Below are positions 29,543 through 33,750 of a DNA stretch of 33,750 bases, in pieces. Location: the IMG/VR virus record IMGVR_UViG_3300042563_002531, positions 1 through 33,750 of that record, one strand, 5' to 3'. Each line of letters starts with the position of its first letter. Position 1 is the stretch's first letter. Origin of the DNA: a virus. The notes below the pieces were generated by a model that was not told the origin of the DNA, made no database searches, and saw only the letters and a program-made list of their open reading frames with translations. Position numbers and translations under genes: made by a program.

Positions 29543-30013
29543 CTAAGCCGCTAAACTTTTTAGTCTATCGGCCGCGTATGATGCGGCGAATGCGTTTGGC
29601 TTGACCAATGGTACAACGTTACACATACCCTTTATGTAACCGACAGCTTCATTTACTACGATGCTTGAATTATGCATCAAATTTGGATTTATGTCAAGAT
29701 GCACTTCAATGTCGTTAGGAATTATTTCCGCTAATTGTAGATACATTTCCGCAACCTTGTAAACTTCATTCATCAACCGCATACGTGGTTTGTCGCGCTT
29801 GACTTCATAATCGCGTTCGCGGGTAACTTGACCAAAGATTTTACAGCCATGTTTGCCATCGATGTGTACAACAATAGCAATGATGTAATCGGCATGCCAA
29901 ACACCATTTACCTTAACCTTTTCAGAGTCACAGCCCAGATAAATTTTGGTCTCTGGACCACAACTTTCTATGTATGCTTTAACTATATTCAAGTCAATTT
30001 TATCATTGTACAT
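29543..30013 (-). CDS. YkuK/DUF458-type RNase H-like protein
   Basis: 156 aa. KIYLGCDSEKVKVNGVWHAD, YIIAIVVHIDGKHGCKIFGQ, MRLMNEVYKVAEMY, VHLDINPNLMHNSS, and KPNAFAASYAADRLK fit the DUF458 (RNaseH-like) family with acidic residues in CDS and LDIN. AAAGGGG precedes the ATG. The family's biochemical role is unknown. Its placement inside the tRNA array, as with the other ORFs there, hints at an RNA-linked task, but this is inference. Confidence 0.8.
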   Translation of the reverse strand: MYNDKIDLNIVKAYIESCGPETKIYLGCDSEKVKVNGVWHADYIIAIVVHIDGKHGCKIFGQVTRERDYEVKRDKPRMRLMNEVYKVAEMYLQLAEIIPNDIEVHLDINPNLMHNSSIVVNEAVGYIKGMCNVVPLVKPNAFAASYAADRLKSLAA

Positions 30014-30034
30014 AACGTACCCCTTTTAAATAAC

Positions 30035-30111
30035 TGGCGACCCGGGAAGGATTCGAACCCTCAACACGCGGATTTGGAATCCGCCGTTCTGCCAATTGGA
30101 ACTACCGAGCC
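30035..30111 (-). tRNA. tRNA-Trp(CCA)
   Basis: Anticodon arm GCGGA-TTCCAAA-TCCGC, G73 (Trp identity), acceptor GGCTCGG/CCGGGTC. Confidence 0.92.
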
Positions 30112-30120
30112 ATAAACAAC

Positions 30121-30173
30121 AGAATCCGCTTTTTTTCATTAACAGTGAAATTTTTAATTGCTGAATGGATTCT
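30121..30173 (-). ncRNA. E5: family member with Asn-type anticodon arm only
   Basis: Closing helix AGAATCC/GGATTCT, then ATTCAGCAA, A-rich linker, anticodon arm TTTCA-CTGTTAA-TGAAA (GTT), then an A-run and GC before the closing strand. 53 bases: an anticodon arm on a 7-bp stem with neither D- nor T-arm. The loop is identical to that of the real tRNA-Asn at 30943-31018. Confidence 0.7.
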
Positions 30174-30179
30174 AAAACT

Positions 30180-30253
30180 TGGTACTCCCACCGAGAATTG
30201 AACTCAGAATAAAGGCTTATCAAGCCTCCGTTATACCATTTAACTACAGGAGT
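30180..30253 (-). tRNA. tRNA-Ile(GAT)
   Basis: Anticodon arm GAGGC-TTGATAA-GCCTT, acceptor ACTCCTG/TGGGAGT, A73, CCA. Confidence 0.9.
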
Positions 30254-30259
30254 AAATTT

Positions 30260-30337
30260 TGGTGCGTCCTGAGAGATTTGAACTCCCAACCTCACGGGTT
30301 CGTAGCCCGGTGCTCTATCCAGTTGAACTAAGGACGC
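30260..30337 (-). tRNA. tRNA-Arg(ACG)
   Basis: Acceptor GCGTCCT/AGGACGC, anticodon loop CTACGAA between CGGG and CCCG. A34 would need deamination to inosine to read CGN broadly. Confidence 0.9.
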
Positions 30338-30340
30338 AAT

Positions 30341-30415
30341 TGGTGGTGATAGTTGGTATCGATCCAACCTCCTCGCCTTATGAGGGCGGTGCGCATCCGT
30401 CTACGCCATATCACC
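30341..30415 (-). tRNA. tRNA-Met/Ile2 (CAT)
   Basis: Acceptor GGTGATA/TATCACC (G1-C72, so not an initiator), anticodon loop CTCATAA. The T-loop is ATCGATA rather than TTCGATT. CAT could be elongator Met or, with lysidine, Ile reading AUA. Confidence 0.85.
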
Positions 30416-30420
30416 GAAAA

Positions 30421-30491
30421 TGGTTGCGGGTGTAGGATTCGAACCTACTAGGTAGAGCTTATGAGACTTACCGATACCCTGAATACCCGCA
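30421..30491 (-). tRNA. Short tRNA with CAT anticodon, reduced D-region
   Basis: Acceptor TGCGGGT/ACCCGCA and T-arm GTAGG-TTCGAAT-CCTAC are normal, CCA encoded. Only 36 bases lie between position 7 and the T-arm, and the anticodon stem around CTCATAA pairs poorly; GGTA..TACC pairing outside it is an alternative. It may be a degenerate Met or Ile tRNA or a non-canonical fold. Confidence 0.7.
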
Positions 30492-30499
30492 ATAAAAAC

Positions 30500-30573
30500 T
30501 GGTCTCCGATGCAAGAATCGAACTTGCGCTTCATGGTCCCAAACCACGGGTGATGCCATTTCACTAATCGGAG
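30500..30573 (-). tRNA. tRNA-Pro(TGG)
   Basis: Acceptor CTCCGAT/ATCGGAG, anticodon arm CGTGG-TTTGGGA-CCATG, A73, CCA. Confidence 0.92.
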
Positions 30574-30580
30574 AAAAACT

Positions 30581-30655
30581 TGGTGCTCTCGCACAGAATC
30601 GAACTGTGTTCTCAGGCTTACAAGACCCGTGCATCGCCAGCAATGCTTCAAGAGC
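30581..30655 (-). tRNA. tRNA-Thr(TGT)
   Basis: Acceptor GCTCTTG/CGAGAGC, anticodon loop CTTGTAA, T-arm CACAG-TTCGATT-CTGTG. Confidence 0.92.
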
Positions 30656-30661
30656 TAAATT

Positions 30662-30736
30662 TGGTGGACCGTAGGAGAATCGAACTCCTGCCCGAGGCTT
30701 GCAAAGCCACTGTGCTACCATTATCACTAACAGCCC
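30662..30736 (-). tRNA. tRNA-Ala(TGC)
   Basis: Acceptor GGGCTGT/ACGGTCC with G3-U70, the Ala identity pair. Anticodon loop TTTGCAA. Confidence 0.93.
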
Positions 30737-30790
30737 AAATTTGGTTGACTGATTACTTATCTCATTGTACGCCACCAGTCACGGCGATAT

Positions 30791-30867
30791 TGGTGCCCTC
30801 CCTCGGATTCGAACCGAGACTTTACGGCTTCTAAGACCGTCCTCTCTACCAATTGGAGTAGGAGGGC
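30791..30867 (-). tRNA. tRNA-Leu(TAG) with short variable loop
   Basis: Acceptor GCCCTCC/GGAGGGC, anticodon arm ACGGT-CTTAGAA-GCCGT, variable loop AAAGT (5 bases), T-arm CTCGG-TTCGAAT-CCGAG. This is the third Leu-anticodon tRNA here without a long arm. Confidence 0.9.
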
Positions 30868-30877
30868 AATATACAAC

Positions 30878-30937
30878 AGAATCGTTTTTGCGTTTTCAAT
30901 TACAAGTTGAATGCTTTTTGTTTGCTGAACCGATTCT
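30878..30937 (-). ncRNA. E6: family member with Thr-type anticodon arm only
   Basis: Closing helix AGAATCG/CGATTCT, then GTTCAGCAA, linker, anticodon arm TTCAA-CTTGTAA-TTGAA (TGT), then CGCAAAAA. 60 bases. The loop is identical to that of tRNA-Thr(TGT) at 30581-30655. The last two pairs of the closing helix covary with E5. Confidence 0.7.
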
Positions 30938-30942
30938 AAATT

Positions 30943-31018
30943 TGGCTCCCCAGGGTGGGATCGAACCACCGACACCTTGATTAACAGTCAAGTGCAACTA
31001 CCGCTGTGCTACTGAGGA
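30943..31018 (-). tRNA. tRNA-Asn(GTT)
   Basis: Acceptor TCCTCAG/CTGGGGA, G73, anticodon arm CTTGA-CTGTTAA-TCAAG, T-arm GGTGG-TTCGATC-CCACC. Confidence 0.92.
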
Positions 31019-31028
31019 ATAAAATAAC

Positions 31029-31090
31029 AGGATGATTTTTGTCGCTAGACAACCAAAAAGTTTAGCTAATGTATTTGCTGTACTCATCCT
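31029..31090 (-). ncRNA. E7: family member with plain hairpin insert
   Basis: Closing helix AGGATGA/TCATCCT, then GTACAGCAA. The insert pairs as GCTA/TAGC with an inner AAC/GTT and a bulge; no clear anticodon loop (TTTTTG loop). CGACAAAAA precedes the 3' strand. Confidence 0.6.
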
Positions 31091-31096
31091 AAAACT

Positions 31097-31171
31097 TGGC
31101 GATGCGTGGGGGAATCGAACCCCCGTAAGCGGATAGACAATCCGCAGTAATAACCTCTATACGAACGCACC
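31097..31171 (-). tRNA. tRNA-Asp(GTC)
   Basis: Acceptor GGTGCGT/ACGCATC, G73, anticodon arm GCGGA-TTGTCTA-TCCGC. Confidence 0.92.
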
Positions 31172-31179
31172 ATAAAAAC

Positions 31180-31298
31180 TTTTGGCATTACGAACTTTAG
31201 CCGTACCTCTTACGTGGTGTACCGATTAGACCAACTGGAGTTGATCCGAAAGAAACGCTTGACCCTCTTGTCAAGATTGTATCACTACTCACGTAGCG
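31180..31298 (-). ncRNA. Unassigned structured RNA between tRNA-Tyr and tRNA-Asp
   Basis: About 120 bases with no open frame of note. Pairings seen on the minus strand: TACGTG with CACGTA at the ends of a long bulged arm, TTGAC-AAGAGG-GTCAA, CAACT-CC-AGTTG, and GGC..GCC. It lacks the closing motif of E1-E7 and lacks a usable tRNA cloverleaf. Confidence 0.4.
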
Positions 31299-31301
31299 AA
31301 T

Positions 31302-31383
31302 TGGTGGAGTGGGTAGGGATCGAACCTACTTGCCGAAGCCACGGGGTTACAGCCCGCTGCCCTACCGTTAGAGCATCCACTCC
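31302..31383 (-). tRNA. tRNA-Tyr(GTA)
   Basis: Acceptor GGAGTGG/CCACTCC, anticodon loop CTGTAAC, a class II variable arm GGCTTCGGCAA, T-arm GTAGG-TTCGATC-CCTAC. Confidence 0.93.
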
Positions 31384-31391
31384 AAAAACTT

Positions 31392-31727
31392 TTATCCTCT
31401 AATGACGATATGCTCTTCGGCGTGACAATTCAGGCACAACAATGAACATTTGTCAATCTCCTCAAATACTTCTGCTTCGGGTTTTTTTCTAGCCTCATTT
31501 GTTGCTATTCCGAATTCTTTCTCGTTTGGATTATTATGATGGAAACACAACGCCTCAACGTGCTTATCATAGCCACATTTCTCACATTTGCCACCTTTGT
31601 AATCCACAAATTTTTGTTTTCTGCGTTTCAACCATTCTGTTTGTGTCCATTTGTTTTTACATTTTGTGCCACAATACTGTGATGTTTCTGTCGCTTCTTT
31701 TTCACACAAGTGATATTTACATTTCAT
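31392..31727 (-). CDS. HNH endonuclease with zinc fingers
   Basis: 111 aa. The N-terminus has a Cys-rich finger (CKYHLCEKEATETSQYCGTK). The HNH core is YKGGKCEKCGYDK, then LCFHHNNPNEKEFGI, and LLCLNCHAEEH, with the structural zinc cysteines C-x2-C and C-x2-C. A TATAAATA late promoter and AAGGAG lie upstream. It sits between tRNA-Lys and tRNA-Tyr without breaking either and is probably a free-standing homing enzyme. Confidence 0.88.
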   Translation of the reverse strand: MKCKYHLCEKEATETSQYCGTKCKNKWTQTEWLKRRKQKFVDYKGGKCEKCGYDKHVEALCFHHNNPNEKEFGIATNEARKKPEAEVFEEIDKCSLLCLNCHAEEHIVIRG

Positions 31728-31747
31728 ACAATCTCCTTAAGATTATA

Positions 31748-31755
31748 TATTTATA
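31748..31755 (-). promoter_or_regulatory. T4-type late promoter of the HNH gene
   Basis: Exact TATAAATA on the minus strand, 20 bases before the ATG at 31727, with AAGGAG between. Confidence 0.75.
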
Positions 31756-31772
31756 TAATCACTTGTCTCAAC

Positions 31773-31849
31773 TGGTGGGTCTGGTGAGATTCGAACTCAC
31801 GGTCTTACACGTTAAAAGCGTGATGTTTTAGCCGCTAAACTACAAACCC
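31773..31849 (-). tRNA. tRNA-Lys(TTT)
   Basis: Acceptor GGGTTTG/CAGACCC, anticodon arm TCACG-CTTTTAA-CGTGT, T-arm GTGAG-TTCGAAT-CTCAC. Confidence 0.92.
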
Positions 31850-31859
31850 AAAATCTAAA

Positions 31860-31935
<76 letters not shown>

Positions 31936-31938
31936 AAG

Positions 31939-32058
31939 GTACCATATAAAAACATACTACGTATCTTAGAAGTGTTCAGTGGATATCTCCACCGTCTTTC
32001 TCCCCAAATAGATAGACCGCGAATCTATCCCAACCTGGAGTATGTTTTTATATGGTAC
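31939..32058 (-). ncRNA. F3: structured intergenic RNA with 20-bp terminal helix
   Basis: 31939-31958 is perfectly complementary to 32039-32058. The helix takes in the CCA, A73 and two acceptor bases of tRNA-Glu, so helix and mature tRNA exclude each other. Inside: GATAGA-TTCGCGG-TCTATC (7-base loop) and GTGGA-GATA-TCCAC. Confidence 0.62.
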
Positions 32059-32127
32059 TGGGTACGGGAATCGAACCCGTCTTAGTAGGTTGAAAACCTA
32101 CTGTCCTAACCGATAGACGAACCCAGT
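32053..32127 (-). tRNA. tRNA-Glu(TTC)
   Basis: Acceptor ACTGGGT/ACCCAGT, A73, CCA, anticodon arm GTAGG-TTTTCAA-CCTAC, T-arm ACGGG-TTCGATT-CCCGT. First tRNA after the promoter at 32191-32218. Confidence 0.92.
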
Positions 32128-32133
32128 ATATTA

Positions 32134-32159
32134 GACTCTACAAATTTTTAAGGAACATT
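32134..32159 (-). promoter_or_regulatory. boxA-like leader of the second tRNA unit
   Basis: GTTCCTTAAAAATTTGTAGA on the minus strand, between the promoter and tRNA-Glu. It matches the leader at 33492-33517 over 20 bases but one, and resembles rRNA-operon boxA (CTTTAACAATTT). Confidence 0.55.
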
Positions 32160-32190
32160 TTATTGAGTTACTATCAACTCAACAACATCA

Positions 32191-32218
32191 ATTATATCAG
32201 GATCAGAGAACTTGTCAA
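32191..32218 (-). promoter_or_regulatory. Sigma70 promoter of the second tRNA unit
   Basis: TTGACA (32213-32218), 16 bases, TATAAT (32191-32196), with TGA extension. The start is near 32184, followed by hairpin GAGTT/AACTC and the boxA-like leader. Confidence 0.82.
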
Positions 32219-32253
32219 CAACTATTTTCAACTCGTTGTCAAAAAACAACATC

Positions 32254-32331
32254 TGGAATAGCGGGTGAGATTTGAACTCACGGTTTTACGGATTTGCAAT
32301 CCGTTGCATTGGGCCACTCTGCCACCGCTAC
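32254..32331 (-). tRNA. tRNA-Cys(GCA)
   Basis: Acceptor GTAGCGG/CCGCTAT, T73 (Cys identity), anticodon arm ACGGA-TTGCAAA-TCCGT. Confidence 0.92.
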
Positions 32332-32332
32332 A

Positions 32333-32509
32333 CTAATTTTTCTTTCGTGAAATCCAACCATCATAGTTTGGATCCTTCACTTCATCAACACCGAACTTGC
32401 CAACAATCTCAAATTCAGGACCTTTGATTGTCACAAACTCTCCAAGCATTATAGCATATGCCATCGCTTTGTCAAGTGTCTCAAAACTTTTTTCTTCTAC
32501 ATTGTACAT
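32333..32509 (-). CDS. Small protein (58 aa), function unknown
   Basis: MYNVEEKSFETLDKAMAYAI, then MLGEFVTIKGPEFEIVGKFG, ending DPNYDGWISRKKN. AAAGG lies 6 bases before the ATG. The stop is one base from the 5' end of tRNA-Cys. It looks like the small alpha/beta proteins scattered in T4-type genomes. Confidence 0.68.
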   Translation of the reverse strand: MYNVEEKSFETLDKAMAYAIMLGEFVTIKGPEFEIVGKFGVDEVKDPNYDGWISRKKN

Positions 32510-32518
32510 AATAACCTT

Positions 32519-32610
32519 TGGTACCAGCGGAGGGGATTGAACCCTCTCAAGAACGCTAATCTGGCGCTAAAAGGTCTATAAGGCCTCTCCGACTACCAAG
32601 TCTCGCTGGC
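32519..32610 (-). tRNA. Class II tRNA, anticodon unclear
   Basis: Acceptor GCCAGCG/CGCTGGT, A73, CCA, T-arm GAGGG-TTCAATC-CCCTC, variable arm AGCGC/GCGTT. The anticodon stem AGAGG/CCTTT leaves a 9-base loop CCTTATAGA; a C-A pair would make it 7 bases with TAT (Ile). A73 and the acceptor suit Leu, but no Leu anticodon is centred. Confidence 0.7.
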
Positions 32611-32616
32611 ATTGTT

Positions 32617-32706
32617 TGGCGGAGAACTAGGGAGTCGAACCCTATGACCTGCTTTCACAAGTCTATTGATTAGCAATCAACTGCATTACCGTCCTGCCCG
32701 TTCTCC
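32617..32706 (-). tRNA. tRNA-Ser(GCT)
   Basis: Acceptor GGAGAAC/GTTCTCC type with G73, anticodon loop TTGCTAA, long variable arm (GACTTGTGAAAGCAGGTC). The last 21 bases of the phosphoesterase gene overlap its 5' end. Confidence 0.92.
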
Positions 32707-33231
32707 GAACCTTTTCTTCACCACTTCATATGCGATAGGTCGGAAATCAGTTTGCTCAACACAAACACATTCATACCAAGGATCAACTTGAGTTGTCTTT
32801 TTATCGCCATGCATCTTCATCACTTTATTAGAGTGGAGATGACCGTGGATGTTTCCCGCAAACCGACCCTTTGAGTCTGAATGGACAGGAATGTGGCTGA
32901 AAATAAAATTGTCCATCACATGATAACCACGAATATCTCTAAAGTGTGCAGTGTAATCTCCGAGTTTGAAGATATCATGGTTGCCTTTGATAAGAACTTT
33001 ATCACCGTTCAGTCGGGAAAGAATTCCCATTGCTTTGCGGTTGATAACAACATCACCGAGGTGATATATCTTATCAGTTGGACGAACAGTTTCATTCCAT
33101 CGCTTGACCATTTCCTCATCCATTTCAGTAGGATCAGTCCATGGTCTCAGCTTTGTGCCATCACCACGCAGGAACTCACAAATACCTGCATGACCGAAGT
33201 GTGTATCACTTACGAGAAAAATATCAGCCAT
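32686..33231 (-). CDS. Calcineurin-like metallophosphoesterase
   Basis: 181 aa. Metal-binding motifs in order: VSDTHFGH (D-x-H), IYHLGDVV (GD), LIKGNHD (GNHD), FIFSHIPVHS (H) and GNIHGHLHS (GHxH). This is the small phage/bacterial MPE type related to YfcE. The substrate is unknown; a cyclic-nucleotide phosphodiesterase would be worth testing, given the cyclase elsewhere in the window. The end of the frame (FGERAGR, stop) is encoded by the 5' part of tRNA-Ser(GCT). Confidence 0.88.
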   Translation of the reverse strand: MADIFLVSDTHFGHAGICEFLRGDGTKLRPWTDPTEMDEEMVKRWNETVRPTDKIYHLGDVVINRKAMGILSRLNGDKVLIKGNHDIFKLGDYTAHFRDIRGYHVMDNFIFSHIPVHSDSKGRFAGNIHGHLHSNKVMKMHGDKKTTQVDPWYECVCVEQTDFRPIAYEVVKKRFGERAGR

Positions 33232-33246
33232 TTGTAACTCCTAAAT

Positions 33247-33338
33247 TGGCGGAGAGCAGAGGAGTCGAACCCCATCCCATTTCTGAGAACCCAGTTTTCA
33301 AGGCTGGTCGCAGGACCAACCCCGCTGCATTACTCTCC
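33247..33338 (-). tRNA. tRNA-Ser(TGA)
   Basis: Acceptor GGAGAGT/GCTCTCC, G73, anticodon loop CTTGAAA, long variable arm, T-loop TTCGACT. Confidence 0.92.
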
Positions 33339-33345
33339 AAATAAA

Positions 33346-33413
33346 CCATATTGAAATACACACAACCACCCTAGATCCAGCTAGGCGACATGGATGTATG
33401 CACTTCAATATGG
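33346..33413 (-). ncRNA. F4: structured intergenic RNA between tRNA-Gln and tRNA-Ser
   Basis: CCATATTGAA (33346-33355) pairs with TTCAATATGG (33404-33413), with ATACA/TGTAT inside and hairpin CCTAG-CTGGAT-CTAGG. The helix uses the CCA of tRNA-Gln, as F2 and F3 do for their upstream tRNAs. Confidence 0.58.
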
Positions 33414-33484
33414 CACCCGAGGTAGGAATCGAACCTACAATAACAGAGTCAAAGTCTGGTGTGTTGCCACTACACTACTCGGGA
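33411..33484 (-). tRNA. tRNA-Gln(TTG)
   Basis: Acceptor TCCCGAG/CTCGGGT with an open first pair as in Gln tRNAs, G73, anticodon loop CTTTGAC, T-loop TTCGATT. Confidence 0.9.
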
Positions 33485-33491
33485 ATAAATA

Positions 33492-33517
33492 TTGCTCTAC
33501 AAATTTTTAAAGAACTT
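33492..33517 (-). promoter_or_regulatory. boxA-like leader of the first tRNA unit
   Basis: TTCTTTAAAAATTTGTAGAG on the minus strand, between the promoter and tRNA-Gln. It is nearly identical to the leader at 32134-32159. Confidence 0.55.
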
Positions 33518-33519
33518 TT

Positions 33520-33548
33520 ATTATATCAAAGGTCGATGCCTTTGTCAA
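33520..33548 (-). promoter_or_regulatory. Sigma70 promoter of the first tRNA unit
   Basis: TTGACA (33543-33548), 17 bases, TATAAT (33520-33525), with TGA extension. Confidence 0.85.
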
Positions 33549-33586
33549 ATCTTTTTTTCTGATATGTTGTAAACAAACAACACATA

Positions 33587-33622
33587 AGAAAAAACCCTTA
33601 GACTTTTTAGGTTCTAAGGGTT
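33587..33622 (-). terminator. Rho-independent terminator of the upstream gene
   Basis: AACCCTTAGA/TCTAAGGGTT, 10 bp with a 10-base loop, followed by six T on the minus strand. It separates the gene at the right edge from the tRNA promoter. Confidence 0.88.
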
Positions 33623-33643
33623 CTGAATACTTGCTAGTTACTA

Positions 33644-33750
33644 TTATGTGTAACCGCCACCTTCAATAACCCTCTTACCTCTAACCGCATCAAATCCTGA
33701 ATTCTCCAGGCAATAGCCGGCTAGCCACGAACTAATTCGTGTCGGTTGTT
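33644..33750 (-). CDS. C-terminal end of an unidentified gene
   Basis: 34 codons to TAA at 33644-33646: QPTRISSWLAGYCLENSGFD, then AVRGKRVIEGGGYT. The frame is open to the window edge. A terminator follows 22 bases after the stop. Too little is present to name it. Confidence 0.6.
   Translation of the reverse strand, partial: QPTRISSWLAGYCLENSGFDAVRGKRVIEGGGYT

Noticed and set aside
30737-30790. Another E-family RNA between tRNA-Leu and tRNA-Ala
   Set aside because: TGACTG/CAGTCA can pair, but the NTNCNGCAA strand and the flanks of the family are missing.
30026-30980. Several open frames of 60-124 codons across the tRNA array on both strands
   Set aside because: They read through complete tRNA genes, have no ribosome binding sites and encode the repeated GxxRIELP-like strings typical of translated T-arms.
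27542-31095. GTTTTAG repeats as a CRISPR array or tracrRNA
   Set aside because: GTTTTAG recurs before E elements, but spacing is irregular, flanking sequence is not a direct repeat, the second halves are covarying complements, and no cas genes are present.

Overview
The window is part of a large, T4-related myovirus genome of roughly 40% GC (my estimate by eye). The evidence is a block that matches T4 replication and late-transcription genes in content and order (gp32, then gp59, gp33, dsbA, with an RNase H further on). It is joined by T4-type tail and baseplate genes (gp48, gp4, gp54-like, gp26-like, a tape measure) and by TATAAATA late promoters. The host is not certain. A two-piece (circularly permuted) tmRNA, boxA-like tRNA leaders and a FecR/CHASE2-cyclase gene pair would all suit a proteobacterium, possibly a freshwater betaproteobacterium; this is inference.

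Layout. 1-5612: tail and head-completion genes; gp48 is on the minus strand and the rest are on the plus strand. A gp26-like gene appears to be fused to a downstream chaperone-like frame by programmed -1 frameshifting. 5647-10121 (minus): gp32, a HAD phosphatase, gp59, gp33, DsbA, an AAA+ ATPase and a SleB-type lysin. 10440-10756 (minus): a phage-encoded permuted tmRNA with a readable tag (ANESRFLMAA), its own sigma70 promoter and the Ala-type G3-U70 pair. 10753-19988 (minus): a RecB-like nuclease, PhoH, a GP88-type protein, a ClpP-like protease, a T4-type RNase H and many small genes, several of them under 60 codons. 20124-20927 (plus): two related membrane proteins and a small gene. 20928-25860 (minus): an overlapping five-gene operon of CsgF, CsgG, curlin-repeat protein, FecR protein and CHASE2-adenylate cyclase, which is a curli export and signalling cassette in a phage. 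25892-33484 (minus): 31 tRNA genes covering all twenty amino acids. They are mixed with a Ro60-like (TROVE/DUF2828-type) vWA protein, two HNH endonucleases, a YkuK-like protein, a metallophosphoesterase and two families of structured RNA. 33644-33750 is the 3' end of another minus-strand gene.

The strongest candidate for an undescribed system is a phage Ro ribonucleoprotein. Seven small RNA elements (E1-E7) share a covarying 7-bp closing helix, a conserved NTNCNGCAA strand and the same flanks, but carry different inserts. E1 and E2 carry a tRNA body (T-arm, closed acceptor stem, D-arm) in permuted order, as in bacterial YrlA Y RNAs. E4, E5 and E6 carry anticodon arms (Lys, Asn, Thr). E3 carries a larger unrelated fold. 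E3-E2-E1 lie between a consensus promoter and the Ro-like gene, so one transcript would hold the RNAs and their likely protein partner.

Taken together, the phage carries a full tRNA set, a trans-translation RNA and a probable Y-RNA/Ro qu­ality-control particle, which points to heavy investment in managing translation and RNA during infection. The curli and cyclase operon would act at the cell surface.
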